Below, piece after piece: positions 44,401 through 53,247 of a DNA stretch of 64,000 bases. A program made the translations under genes and the position numbers. Numbering within the stretch: the stretch's first letter is position 1; every line of letters begins with the position of its first letter. The notes beneath the pieces were generated by a model that was not told where the DNA came from, searched no databases, and worked only from the letters and a program-made list of their open reading frames with translations. Source of the stretch: Victivallis sp. Marseille-Q1083 (GTDB lineage Bacteria; Verrucomicrobiota; Lentisphaeria; Victivallales; Victivallaceae); NCBI RefSeq assembly GCF_903645315.1, contig NZ_CAHJXL010000002.1:482035-546034 (forward strand), written 5' to 3'.

Positions 44401-46722
44401 CTGTACACCAATCCCGGCAATGCCAGAATCATCAATACCCTGTTTGCCGATAATTTTGGGGAACGGGGAGTCGGCGGCTGCACCATCATGGATATCAACG
44501 GCAGTTCGCAGTGCGAATTGCTCAATTGTACTTTGTTGCAGCCGTATCCGGATTATCAGGCAATCCGCAACAATGCTTCGCTGAAAATCACCAACAGCGT
44601 CATTGGTTCGCATATCAATGGCGGCTGGCCGGATATCAATTACAGTTACACTGTGGATGATTATACTTCGAGGGGAACCGGAAATATTTGCGGCTCCTCC
44701 GGCATATTGCTTAACGGCTGCCTTGCCGCCGGTTCGCCATGTATCAATGCCGGAACTACAGCCGGTGCGCCTGCCACAGATTTGTACGGAACGCTGCGGC
44801 CGCAGGGAAGCGGCATCGACATCGGCTGCGAGGAATATCTTGATTCCGACAATGACGGGATGAGCGATGCCTACGAGGCGATCTGCGGAAAAAATCTGGC
44901 TCCAAACGCTGATGAAGATAACGATGGACTGACCAACATCCAGGAATTTCTATTGGGCTTGATTGCGGTCAATCCCGATTCCGACGGCGACGGGATGCCG
45001 GACGGCTGGGAGGTCGCCAACGGTACCAATCCGCGTTTGTTCGACGCCAATGAAGATCTCGACGGGGACGGCCTGACCAATCTGGAAGAATATCAACATG
45101 GTACGTTGGCCAACAATGTCGATACCGACGGCGATGGAGTCAGCGACGGCCAGGAGGTCAAATATTACTTCACCGATCCGCTGACCGCCGATTTCAATGG
45201 CACCACCACTGTGGTGCAGACTGTCAACGGCAGCAATTATGTGAATTCTTCCGGTACCTGGGATGTATCAAACAATACCGTTCACGCCAATGACCGTAAT
45301 GGTTGGCTGACTTATACGGTCAATATTCCCGGAAACAGCGTTTATCAACTGGAGGTCCAGGTCACTCAACACAATCAAAACGGCTTCTCGTTCATGGGGG
45401 AACGCGACAACTTCACGGTGAGCCTGTTTGTCGATGACCGTTATATCGGCCAGGAAACGGTCTATGCGCCGTACAACACGGTCGGCAGCCTTTATTATCT
45501 GCTGCCGGTGCTGTCCACCGGCAGCCATACCGTCAAGCTGCGCTGGGACAACGTGTACCGGCTGACTTCGTTGCAGATCAACGCGCTTAAACTGAAAACG
45601 ATCGGCGGAGCCGATACGGACGGCAACGGACTGCCGGACTGGGTGGATACCCGGCTGGAAAATATGGCGCAAGTCACGATCCCGACCAGCAGCCTGGTTT
45701 CGCCGCTGTGTCTGGAAGGCGGCAATGCGTTCGACCTGGACGGTATCAGTATCTCCGGTTACTATAATCCCAATAATTCGACGCCGGCGCCGGCCATTAT
45801 CCGCGCGGTCAACAACCACTGGTATGGCGACGTTCCGTTAAATCCAACTTCCGTGACCGGATTGACTTTGACGATCAGAATGCAGGATGGATTCAAGGTC
45901 ATCAACGGCAGTGTCAAATGGGACGCGCTGAATCTGGCGATCACCCCGGATATGACGATTCGGAAAAATGATGAACTGAAGCTCAGTGCAACTTCACCGA
46001 ACGGCATCACCGGCGCAATTAAGATCGTGGTCGACGGCAATACCTATAATTTGACTGCCGGTCAAAACCGGGTCCATAAATTCGATACCGCCGGCACCTA
46101 TGATGTCGTTGCCACCATTACGCCGGCTGCCGGCGCCCCGGAAACCTATCATACCTCGATCAAGGTGATGGAAGGCAAATTCAACGGCGTACCGCTGTCA
46201 GTCAATTACAACGGCAGGACCTGGTTCAATCCGGACATGTCCGAAGACGCTTTCATTGAAGCCGACAGCAATGTGGAATTCAGTACCAATGCCGGCGGTT
46301 ATGACGGCAGAGGATTCCGGATTTACTTGAAGCCGAAGGATGACAACGTGGCGTACCTGACCTCCAGGCTTTACGAAGGTGGCCCGATTCTGGATTCCAC
46401 CCATACCCGGAGAATGTTCTATGCCACTCAGCAGGACGAAGGCTATGTTAAGTGGCTGGAAACCTATCCTGACGGCTCTCGACTGATCGAAGGGTATGTC
46501 GTATTGAATGAAGTTCCGGCGGATATCATGTTGAAAATATCGTTGATTGCGCCGAATATCGTGTTTCAGGATGGAACCCGGCAGAAAATCTTAACGGCAG
46601 CCGATTTCAATGAGAACGGCATCGCCCATTACAATATCCTGTTGCCGCCGAACTCAACCAATGCCGCCTGTCACGAAATTAGATTCTATCAGGGCGGGGA
46701 ATACTTGAGTACGATTTATTGA
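38404..46722 (+). CDS. Giant secreted protein: five parallel beta-helix modules with thrombospondin type 3 spacers
   Basis: This 2772-residue protein has a signal peptide (KRLGTLVVAIVMTTTASLST, ending QAA). Five homologous modules begin near residues 26, 475, 938, 1403 and 1863. Each opens with a YV-NG-S-G-DANAG-type strand and AAAKKTI-AA, then a right-handed beta-helix rich in IKNCIF-NN rungs and a GSPCINAG...DIGC closing motif. Each is followed by calcium-binding DxDGDGIPD repeats (for example near 400, 866, 1330, 1789, 2147). After ~2260 come a carbohydrate-binding-like sandwich (GWLTYTVNIPGNSVYQLEVQ), a PKD-like part (NRVHKFDTAGTYDVVATITP) and a unique tail. It is likely a cell-surface or secreted adhesin or polysaccharide-binding protein. 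No catalytic residues are identified, and no LPXTG or PEP-CTERM anchor is visible. Confidence 0.85.
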   Translation: MHKRLGTLVVAIVMTTTASLSTQAATYYVDASRPDDTGSGLSEAAAKKSIKAAVNAAKAAAGDHIIQVKQGTYTGADNREIEFGGKNIQLKSTAGAATTIIDLAQSGRFLYLHNNETKTGSSVEGFTVQNGSYSSGTAITLSSAGLTIKNCIFKDNIYTSGGTVSTSGGDIDVIGCKFINNSQASSGGYPGGGPTSGGALISNNGTVSVTGCEFVGNTGYNGGAILSYGANFTIKQSKFTGNTASGSGGALYVMQASSTAPTTVIENSLFTNNTAASAGGFGQFNGTVTIKNCTIYDNITNGTSTSSVDLAFSNNMSIYNTILIGKFSGTPGTLQYCCTNAAATGTGNMNTDPQLTPVGWLTASSPCINAGSNANAASSDLAGQIRPQGGTVDIGCYEWKDTDGDGIPDAVETAAGLNPNSAADASGDADNDGLSNLQEFLLGTDPGNADTDGDGILDGVEIAQGYNPLKFTRMVYVNGATGSDSNNGFTLAAAKKTLSAAVELSKTLGYENIIQVKGGTYTGSANKNLDFNGFNIILKSIDGAKNTVIDLENSGRFLTLQKGESLATGIEGLTIRNGNMTSYGTAVYITNAQAKIQNCIFENNISGTLTSGSGGMNSAAVYASGKPVTITGCEFINNSSYGSGMGGPGGNAGAVMLMSNVGSLVSDCSFIGNLGYTAGAVSISGAQVEFTNCRFLNNVADYYAGAIYLTTGYTSSGTAASIVTLKNCLLLNNRSRTKYSDLYIASNCSGQIIHSTIAGGSAKEGVCCGFDGNMIISNSIIQGKNTLKNGITFSANHNCVTDNWSSYGSGNITSAPKLTAAGYLQKGSPCINAGTLTNSLAQDINGVPRPAGNLPDIGCQEFVDADNDGIPDYFEIQAGLNPNSAADANLDKDNDGVKNLNEYLAGTDINKADTDGDGMSDGAEIAAGYDPARYTKITYVAANGNDSNTGNTAAAAKKTIGAAITASQSNAYENVIQIAAGTYSGTGNNTLDFGGYDIKLIGAGAATTIVDLTNNSRFLSLQKGETLASGLQRLTIKNGNMTTGGTAVYLTNAQLDIRDCVFENNISGTDSASGPGTTYTSSNAAVYASGLPIKVTDTAFINNKSFMNMGGGMTSNAGALAIFNGPGSEIVNCTFTGNVGYFGGAITLSSSPATLRNNRFFRNQSTNNGGAIYLGYTPTGPGAAATYPAVIENCIFKDNRARTNYSDIYAGTNTVAQLTNNTIFNGIAKDGKSCYFDKETTLVNNIILGEITLKNGITITANNNCVSSDWSAYGSNNLIADPLLTGVGYLKKGSPCINAGLNIDATTQDIDGVSRPAGATADIGAQEFKDTDNDGIPDNIEALAGLNPNSAADANLDKDNDGLKNLAEYLAGTNINKADSDGDGIGDGAEIAQGTDPLLYTRIIYVNGSSGNDANAGTSAATAKKTINGAIASSMNPAYDNIIKVAAGTYSGTGNKNLDFGGYDIKLESVSGADSTTIDLEDSGRFLTLTKGETLGSRLKGFTIRNGNSATYGTAVQLENSQLQIWNCVFENNLSNNGGTAGAISAAVYVSGKPIQIKDTLFRNNSSFSGGFDMNANSGAVYFANDPAGSLIQKCRFVGNSGYYGAIALSNARLTVEDSIFTKNIATYGGVCGSAGYYTGPAGSSDTRLDMINCLLINNQANTNYSDLYLKGNTVCELMNVTILGGSSPGESSCLFDGDTTLTNNILQGKLEWNTKKTLTANNNCSTTTLGSYGSGNITVDPLLTGEGFITAASPCVDAGTAVNAPDRDLEGVARPAGNGIDIGCREYKDSDHDGMPDGYEIYYGFDPNNPADATQDADHDGANNLAEFLAGTNPVSNDSDGDGIDDDVEISLGYDPSRYTRIIYADASRPNDNGNGQTPATAKKTLKGAVAASLNGGYENIIIVKPGIYSGVDNRGLSFSGVDIRIKSEAGPLLTIVDMQHQGQFLSLNNKETYNSCLEGLTIRNGENRKGGAINLHNANFTIRECIFTGNHANDGSCLYTNPGNARIINTLFADNFGERGVGGCTIMDINGSSQCELLNCTLLQPYPDYQAIRNNASLKITNSVIGSHINGGWPDINYSYTVDDYTSRGTGNICGSSGILLNGCLAAGSPCINAGTTAGAPATDLYGTLRPQGSGIDIGCEEYLDSDNDGMSDAYEAICGKNLAPNADEDNDGLTNIQEFLLGLIAVNPDSDGDGMPDGWEVANGTNPRLFDANEDLDGDGLTNLEEYQHGTLANNVDTDGDGVSDGQEVKYYFTDPLTADFNGTTTVVQTVNGSNYVNSSGTWDVSNNTVHANDRNGWLTYTVNIPGNSVYQLEVQVTQHNQNGFSFMGERDNFTVSLFVDDRYIGQETVYAPYNTVGSLYYLLPVLSTGSHTVKLRWDNVYRLTSLQINALKLKTIGGADTDGNGLPDWVDTRLENMAQVTIPTSSLVSPLCLEGGNAFDLDGISISGYYNPNNSTPAPAIIRAVNNHWYGDVPLNPTSVTGLTLTIRMQDGFKVINGSVKWDALNLAITPDMTIRKNDELKLSATSPNGITGAIKIVVDGNTYNLTAGQNRVHKFDTAGTYDVVATITPAAGAPETYHTSIKVMEGKFNGVPLSVNYNGRTWFNPDMSEDAFIEADSNVEFSTNAGGYDGRGFRIYLKPKDDNVAYLTSRLYEGGPILDSTHTRRMFYATQQDEGYVKWLETYPDGSRLIEGYVVLNEVPADIMLKISLIAPNIVFQDGTRQKILTAADFNENGIAHYNILLPPNSTNAACHEIRFYQGGEYLSTIY

Positions 46723-46727
46723 CCGCT

Positions 46728-46772
46728 CCGGTCTTCCGCCCTCTCCAACTTTTTGAGAGGGCGGAAGACCGG
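46728..46772. terminator. Perfect 18-bp hairpin between the giant gene and the HEAT-like gene
   Basis: CCGGTCTTCCGCCCTCTC pairs with 46755-46772 across a 9-nt loop, starting 6 bp after the giant gene's TGA. There is no T tract on the plus-strand side, so it may be a 3' stabiliser, a processing site or a weak terminator. Confidence 0.6.
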
Positions 46773-46811
46773 CGGAAAAAACTTAATTTCAAGATCGGAA
46801 AGAGTGAACAC

Positions 46812-47690
46812 ATGAAAATAAGTCTCATACAGTTATTGATCATCGGTTGTCTGGTTGGCGGCATCCATCAGGGGATGGCGGAAGGGGCCGACCAGGCCGC
46901 GCAACTGCCGGATAATATTAAATTGATCATCGGCCAAACCGATGTTTGGGAGTATCTGCCCAGGTTGAAGGCGATCGAAGTGCTGTCTGCCGAATTGCCG
47001 GATGATCAGATCGAGGCGCTGTTGACATTCCTGCGGGCGCCGGCCGACACACAGCCGGAACCGCATTTGCCAACAATAGAATTTCATTGTTTGAAAAATG
47101 ATGTTTTTATTGTTTTGATGAAACAGCGGACCAAACGTTCGCTGGGGAAAGAACTTGTTGCGATGGTCAACAATCCTGAAATGGACATCACTTGGCGGGA
47201 TTATTGTTTGCAATTCATCGCCCAATGGTATCTGCAGGAACCGGATATTGCGGTCCGGCAGCAGATGCACGATACGCTTTATCAGGCGCTTCGTGAAAAT
47301 GAAACGACCATTGCCGGAACTGCCATTAACTCACTGTATCTGATTTATACACGCACCCAATTGGATCGGGATAGCCTGGTTGCAGCCGTCGACCGCTTGC
47401 TGGTTGATTTGAAAACCAGTGATGCGACTAAGATCAGTGCGATCCAGGTAGCTGGAAAATTAAAAACCGCCAAAGCGTTGCCAAGCGCCAGGGCAATCGT
47501 CAACATGCCGGGCGAACATGATATGATTCTAGTGATGTCGGCAGTGGCGGTCTTAGGCGAAGTCGGCACTTCAGCCGACCTTCGATTGCTTGAGACATAC
47601 CTGAAAAGCTCGGACGGACGCAAACGGATTCCCGCTGCCGCCGCCATTCAAAAAATCAAAAATCGTTGCAATAATTTACCAGCCAGTTAG
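46812..47690 (+). CDS. Secreted HEAT-repeat-like protein
   Basis: This 292-residue protein has a signal peptide (MKISLIQLLIIGCLVGGIHQ, then GMAEGAD) and a wholly helical body with HEAT/armadillo-like repeats. ISAIQVAGKLKTAKALPSAR, VMSAVAVLGEVGTSADLRLL and KRIPAAAAIQKIKNR are typical A/B helix pairs. The ATG at 46812 is preceded by GGAAAGAG. It lies between the giant beta-helix gene and the Rhs gene on the same strand. A scaffold or binding role is plausible, but no specific function is visible. Confidence 0.72.
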   Translation: MKISLIQLLIIGCLVGGIHQGMAEGADQAAQLPDNIKLIIGQTDVWEYLPRLKAIEVLSAELPDDQIEALLTFLRAPADTQPEPHLPTIEFHCLKNDVFIVLMKQRTKRSLGKELVAMVNNPEMDITWRDYCLQFIAQWYLQEPDIAVRQQMHDTLYQALRENETTIAGTAINSLYLIYTRTQLDRDSLVAAVDRLLVDLKTSDATKISAIQVAGKLKTAKALPSARAIVNMPGEHDMILVMSAVAVLGEVGTSADLRLLETYLKSSDGRKRIPAAAAIQKIKNRCNNLPAS

Positions 47691-47749
47691 TTTGAATAGT
47701 TGTAAAAATGAAAATCGCATTTATTATAGAAAAAGATTGGAGGATTCCG

Positions 47750-50700
47750 ATGTTGAAACAAATCTGTGTCAGCGTCTTGTTGGGATGTCTTTCGTTCAGC
47801 GCGCTAAGCTATAATGGCCCGGCGGAAGATCCCGTGCCTCCGAAACCATGCAATGAGTGTCCCTCTGATGCAAATGCCAACAATGAGTGTGTCAGTTATA
47901 AATTCGAGTTCGGCAGAGCTGCTCATGAACCTGATTTTCCCGTTGGAGTATTCAGTATATATGGGCGTCGGCCCAGCGAAACGATGTTTACGCCGCTCGG
48001 TCTGTACTATTATCACCCGTTATTCACCCGCTTAGCCGGCGTTTCAGAGGAAAACGGTAAACAGATTGTCAAACTCCAAGGCCCGAATCGGGAAATTGAG
48101 ATTTATGAATTTGCCGCCAATAGCAGCATCGGCTACCCGGGTGGTGTTTTCCGTAACAAATTGAAAAAAGTACTGGTTATGCTGGATGCCGATCATGAGC
48201 CGACGACAATATCGCCGACGTATTATAAGCTGGTCGATGAAAATGCCAATTATGTTTTATATTCGGTCGAAGAGCAAAAAGCGGTTTCCTATACCACCTC
48301 CACCGGAAGAGTTCTAACCGCTGACTCCAAGGATGTCCGCTTGGAAACGATACTGGATGCGGAAGGGGCCATCATGCAGGTTTATTCCGGCATTGACGGA
48401 CTGGCCGATGTCGTGGTAACAACAGAAGAACTGGGCTATATCAGGACTTATGAGATCAGATTATACCATCCTTCCCAGGTTGGATCGAAAGTCAACAACA
48501 AATACTCCGTGACCGGTCAACCTTACATGACTTATCAGGTGATCAATCCCAATCATCCTCAAGAGCAAACAATCACTGAAAATGGCGAAACGCATATCCA
48601 GATCGTTCCACCTGAGATTCGGCAAATTCAATTTGTAAAAGTCGCCAATGGCAGCAACCGGACCGTCACTTATACATATAGTGATGCAGTAGATGATTGG
48701 ACTCTCACTCAAGATGGCGGCAATGTGATTGTTTCCCGAGCTAAATCAGCTCAGACACGAGCTGCAAACGCGACTCAGGGATTAGTGATTGAAAGAAAAA
48801 GTGGAACCGGTGAAGTCGCTTATAAAGAATCGCAAACCTTGAAGCAATTTGATTTCGGAGATTTGCCGACTCAAATTACCAGAGGAACAAACGATACCAC
48901 CACTTATACCTATTACGAAGATATAAATCAACCTGGTAGTTACGGCAAGAAAAAAACGGTGCAATTTTCAGACGGTTACTGGGAAAAATACTACTATGAT
49001 GACCAACGCCGATTGACGATGAAAGTTTCACCGTTCAAAAACCAGATCATTACAGTGGCTGAAGCGGAGGCCAAAGTTGAAATCATCAGTTTCAGTTCCG
49101 TAGATTCCAGAGATGTACCTTTCGCCGGAGATCCGCGGCCGAGGATGAAGGAAACCAAAATAAACAATATTACCGTGGCAAAAGAATATTTTGCCTATTT
49201 CAGCGATACCAATGGCGACTATGTTGAAATTCATGAAGTCTGCCAGGGCGCTGCCGCCGAATATGGTAATCTGGCCAATGCCCGTACCGAGAAGCGCTAC
49301 TACGGCGATAAAAACGATTCCACGACATTGGGACGGCTGAAGTCCGTTGTATTTTCCAATGGTTTGATGGATTCGTATGTTTATGCTTATGGCAATTTTA
49401 CTCAAAGCAGTTCTCCCGGCAATTCCAGTTTTGCCGTCAATGTCAATGGATACGCGCTGAAAACCACCATTACCCATGGGACGGCCGACTCTCCAACCGG
49501 AATTGCCAACAAGACCACTCAGACCGAAAAAATCGGTGATGCTTTCGGCAATCCGGTGATGGAAAAAGAATATGTCTGTACCCGGGCCGCGGCGGCTGCA
49601 ACCGATACGACTCCGGCAGTAACCGCCAGTTATGAACAGCTTTCCTGGAAAAATGCCACCTTTAACGCTACTCATCAGCAATTGAATACCTATAATTCCA
49701 GAAATGAAGAAACCAATACGACCTGGGATTGTTGCAACAAAGCGTCCTATACCGATGAAGTCGGTATCCAGTACACTTATACCTATGACAGTATGAACCG
49801 TTTGATTTCTGAAACGAAAAAAGGCTACAATGGCAGCAGCGATGTGGTTACCAGTTATACATATGACGCCAATAACAAACTCCTGAACAAAACTGTCACT
49901 GCCGGTTCATTATCATTGCAGGAATCTTTTGTCTATGATCAAGCCGGTCGAATAATACAATCAACAGATTCCAAAGGATTAGTTACGGCCATACAATTTA
50001 GCAATAAAGTGATTACCACAACAAAGCCAGGTAATTGCACGGAAATCATAACATCCTATAATGACAGAAGCTTAGCTTCAATTACGGGAACGTCCGTGAT
50101 GAATAGATTTTTCGATTATGGCGTTATGAGTAATGGACAATTATGGAGAAAAGAAAATATTGGTAGTGCAAACAGTCTCAGATGGCAAAAAAGTTATACC
50201 GATCTAGCCAATCGAATTACTAAAAATGAAAACAGTGGATATGGAAATTCTATTATTGAATCAATTTCTGCTTACAATACAAAAGGATTTTTGATTAAAA
50301 AGGTAGAAACCGGCAAACCTGCCATATCCATCAGTTATGACGAAATAGGAAATATTGAAACTGTAGGATATGATATTGATGATGACGGATCATTGGAAAT
50401 AGTTTTCAAAGATAGAATTATTAAGTTTGCGACTGGTTATAGTAAAGAATCTGGAGCGTGGTATCTCTCTCAGACGAAATCTACCTATGGAACTGATAAT
50501 AATAGTCTTGAGACAATTATTTTACAACAAAAACAAAAATTGTCCGGACTGTCAAGTAATATTATTAGTGAAGTTAAAAATATTGATATCTATGGGAATA
50601 TCACAACTACGACAATACAAAATACTCGTTCTGCTCGTAAACGATTAGTATCCACAGTGTCTCCATCTTCTTCGGTTTCTCAACAGAAAACCTTCATTAA

Positions 50701-53158
50701 TGGACTCTTGAGTTCCGAAAGAAGCTTCTCTAATATTACCATTACGTACAGTTACGATGCTTTGGAACGTATGAGTTCCATTAATAATCCACGAACAGGT
50801 GTCAAAGCGATCACATACTATGCATCCGGAGCAGGGAAACTTGGACAAGTCATGACCGCCCCGGACCAAATTGGCAATATTATCACTTACGATTATTATT
50901 CCGACACTGGGTGGCTGAAGTCTATGACTGACGCTCTGAATAACGTATCGTATTATTCTTATAACTCGTTGGGCAAGGTTATCCGTCAATGGGGCAGCAG
51001 TGTTTATCCTGTTGAATTTTCTTATAATGCATTTGGCGAACAGGTCCAAATGAAAACATATCGTACCGGAACTAATTGGAATGCTGCCTCATGGCCGGGG
51101 AGCTCGATCACCGCCGATACAACTCAATGGAATTATGACCCGGCATCCGGTTTACTCGTGTCAAAAACTGATGCAGCCGATAACTCAGTTGCATATACCT
51201 ATTCTCCTGACGGTAAAGTTTTAACCCGGACTTGGGCCCGAAAGATAAATAACGTTCCACTTGTCACATCATATTCGTATGATAATTTCGGGCAGCTTAC
51301 CAGCATTGATTATTCCGACAATACACAAAGTATTCAATATTCCTATAATCGTATTGGAATGCCCATAGCAATTACTGATGCGTTGGGAACAAGAACTTTT
51401 ACTTATAACAGCCAGTTTTCCTTGATTTCTGAAACCACACAGGGACTATACAATAAAGCAATCACTCGAAATTATGCTTCATCCGGAGTGAAGGGAAGAT
51501 TTTTAGGCATAGACATTGATGGTGATTCCAGTTATACCTATGCTTATGATCAATATGGGCGCTTGAATCGGGTGACTGCCTCAACCGGTAACTTCAACTA
51601 CACTTATTTGGCCAATAGTGATTTGGTTAGTTCAGTCTCTCGTCCGAACAATGTCACGACCTCATTTTCATATGAGCCAACCCGGAATCTTCTCACAAAA
51701 GTTGCCAACGGAACAGTCAGCACATTCAATTATACGAATGATGCCATCGGCAGAAGAAACAGCGTAAATCGAAGCGGCAGTGCTTTTACTTCATCCGATA
51801 CCTTAAATTATACATATGACCCGATATCTGAGCTGCTTTCAGCGACTTCCAACAATAATTCATCATATAATTACAATTATACCTATGATCCGATCGGCAA
51901 CCGGAAAACAGCATCCCTTTCTGGTGCCGACAATGTATATACCTCCAATAGCTTGAATCAATACACCTCAGTCAACAGTGGAGGCATTACAACTACTCCG
52001 ACCTATGATGCCGATGGTAATACATTGGCGCTCGATGGATGGGCTCTGACTTGGAATGCTGAAAATCGCTTAATAAAGGCTGTAAAGAACACTACAAAAC
52101 TTGAATTTTTATATGATTATATGGGAAGAAGAGTTGAGAAAAAAGTATTTAATAATAATATATTGACTCAGAATACTCGTTTTGTCTATGATGGTTACAA
52201 GCTTGTCGAAGAAATAAATGCGTTGGATAACAATGCTGTATTGAGGTCTTATATTTGGCAACCGTTTGAAAATAATGATATACCTCTTGCCGTTACGACT
52301 GGAAGCAATACCTATTACTATTTGACGGATGCCAATAAAAATGTTTCAGAATTGACAAATGCATCTGGTGCCAGTGTTGCTCATTATGAATACAGTCCAT
52401 TCGGAAAACTTTTGGTTTCCACTGGAACATATGCGGCAACAAATCCATTCCGTTTTTCCAGTGAATATAGCGACTTAGAAACAGGATTCATTTATTATAA
52501 CTATCGTTATTATTCTCCTGATTATGGAAAATGGCTAAGTAAAGATCCAATAGGAGAAAAAGGTGGAACTAATCTGTATAGATTCGTGGTTAATAATCCA
52601 ATAAATTATTTTGATATTTTAGGGTTAAAAAATACGTTATCAGCAACCCTTTATTTAATGGAAAGAGACTTATTCTTCGATGATGTTTATTCAACCCTTG
52701 AATTTAATTTTGATGTTGATTGTGAATCTCATGGTGAAGGTGCCATGACTGTCAATGTCCCGGTGGAAATACATTTTGATAATCAAATCTTATATTCAAC
52801 TATAGGAGGTTTTGCTGGAGCGAGTATTGTAGGCGGTTTAGGAGGAGTTGTAGGAGGAATTGGTGGTGGATTATTTGGTGGCATTGTAACAGCACCTACA
52901 CATGCTGGTGTGAGTCATGGAATTGCTATTGGAACAAGTCTAGGAGGCACTACAGGTGCGGCATGGGGAGCTGCCTGGGGAACCGGTATTGGTTATTGGC
53001 TTTCCGATAAAGTTGATTATAATGGAACTTATGAAGTTATTATTAATTGTGTATGTGAAGGAGGAAATTGGTTTGGAATTATTCATAGTGACCGTTTAAA
53101 AGATGAACAACTAGTTAGAACTGACGACGAATTTTATATTAAGGTTCAACTTAATTAA
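47750..53158 (+). CDS. Rhs-repeat protein with C-terminal variable tip (candidate toxin)
   Basis: This 1802-residue protein has a signal peptide (MLKQICVSVLLGCLSFSALS) and a long N-terminal region. Many YD repeats follow (YTYDSMNRLISETKKGYNG, YTYDPIGNRKTASLSG), then the Rhs core: NPFRFSSEYSDLETGFIYYN, RYYSPDYGKWLSKDPIG and NNPINYFDILGL near residue 1620. After the core comes a ~177-residue tip with a glycine-rich hydrophobic stretch (GGLGGVVGGIGGGLFGG), which could insert into membranes; no nuclease motif is recognised. GGAGG lies 6 bp before the ATG at 47750. GC content falls sharply in the second half, as usual for Rhs tips. Export is probably Sec-dependent, since no VgrG or PAAR part is seen. 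A small membrane protein follows. Confidence 0.9.
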   Translation: MLKQICVSVLLGCLSFSALSYNGPAEDPVPPKPCNECPSDANANNECVSYKFEFGRAAHEPDFPVGVFSIYGRRPSETMFTPLGLYYYHPLFTRLAGVSEENGKQIVKLQGPNREIEIYEFAANSSIGYPGGVFRNKLKKVLVMLDADHEPTTISPTYYKLVDENANYVLYSVEEQKAVSYTTSTGRVLTADSKDVRLETILDAEGAIMQVYSGIDGLADVVVTTEELGYIRTYEIRLYHPSQVGSKVNNKYSVTGQPYMTYQVINPNHPQEQTITENGETHIQIVPPEIRQIQFVKVANGSNRTVTYTYSDAVDDWTLTQDGGNVIVSRAKSAQTRAANATQGLVIERKSGTGEVAYKESQTLKQFDFGDLPTQITRGTNDTTTYTYYEDINQPGSYGKKKTVQFSDGYWEKYYYDDQRRLTMKVSPFKNQIITVAEAEAKVEIISFSSVDSRDVPFAGDPRPRMKETKINNITVAKEYFAYFSDTNGDYVEIHEVCQGAAAEYGNLANARTEKRYYGDKNDSTTLGRLKSVVFSNGLMDSYVYAYGNFTQSSSPGNSSFAVNVNGYALKTTITHGTADSPTGIANKTTQTEKIGDAFGNPVMEKEYVCTRAAAAATDTTPAVTASYEQLSWKNATFNATHQQLNTYNSRNEETNTTWDCCNKASYTDEVGIQYTYTYDSMNRLISETKKGYNGSSDVVTSYTYDANNKLLNKTVTAGSLSLQESFVYDQAGRIIQSTDSKGLVTAIQFSNKVITTTKPGNCTEIITSYNDRSLASITGTSVMNRFFDYGVMSNGQLWRKENIGSANSLRWQKSYTDLANRITKNENSGYGNSIIESISAYNTKGFLIKKVETGKPAISISYDEIGNIETVGYDIDDDGSLEIVFKDRIIKFATGYSKESGAWYLSQTKSTYGTDNNSLETIILQQKQKLSGLSSNIISEVKNIDIYGNITTTTIQNTRSARKRLVSTVSPSSSVSQQKTFINGLLSSERSFSNITITYSYDALERMSSINNPRTGVKAITYYASGAGKLGQVMTAPDQIGNIITYDYYSDTGWLKSMTDALNNVSYYSYNSLGKVIRQWGSSVYPVEFSYNAFGEQVQMKTYRTGTNWNAASWPGSSITADTTQWNYDPASGLLVSKTDAADNSVAYTYSPDGKVLTRTWARKINNVPLVTSYSYDNFGQLTSIDYSDNTQSIQYSYNRIGMPIAITDALGTRTFTYNSQFSLISETTQGLYNKAITRNYASSGVKGRFLGIDIDGDSSYTYAYDQYGRLNRVTASTGNFNYTYLANSDLVSSVSRPNNVTTSFSYEPTRNLLTKVANGTVSTFNYTNDAIGRRNSVNRSGSAFTSSDTLNYTYDPISELLSATSNNNSSYNYNYTYDPIGNRKTASLSGADNVYTSNSLNQYTSVNSGGITTTPTYDADGNTLALDGWALTWNAENRLIKAVKNTTKLEFLYDYMGRRVEKKVFNNNILTQNTRFVYDGYKLVEEINALDNNAVLRSYIWQPFENNDIPLAVTTGSNTYYYLTDANKNVSELTNASGASVAHYEYSPFGKLLVSTGTYAATNPFRFSSEYSDLETGFIYYNYRYYSPDYGKWLSKDPIGEKGGTNLYRFVVNNPINYFDILGLKNTLSATLYLMERDLFFDDVYSTLEFNFDVDCESHGEGAMTVNVPVEIHFDNQILYSTIGGFAGASIVGGLGGVVGGIGGGLFGGIVTAPTHAGVSHGIAIGTSLGGTTGAAWGAAWGTGIGYWLSDKVDYNGTYEVIINCVCEGGNWFGIIHSDRLKDEQLVRTDDEFYIKVQLN

Positions 53159-53247
53159 TTTTTGATATTAAGAAAAGATATTATAAATATTTTCCGTAAT
53201 TAATCACGATAAATTTCTATATCAAATATAAATTATGGGGGGGGTAG

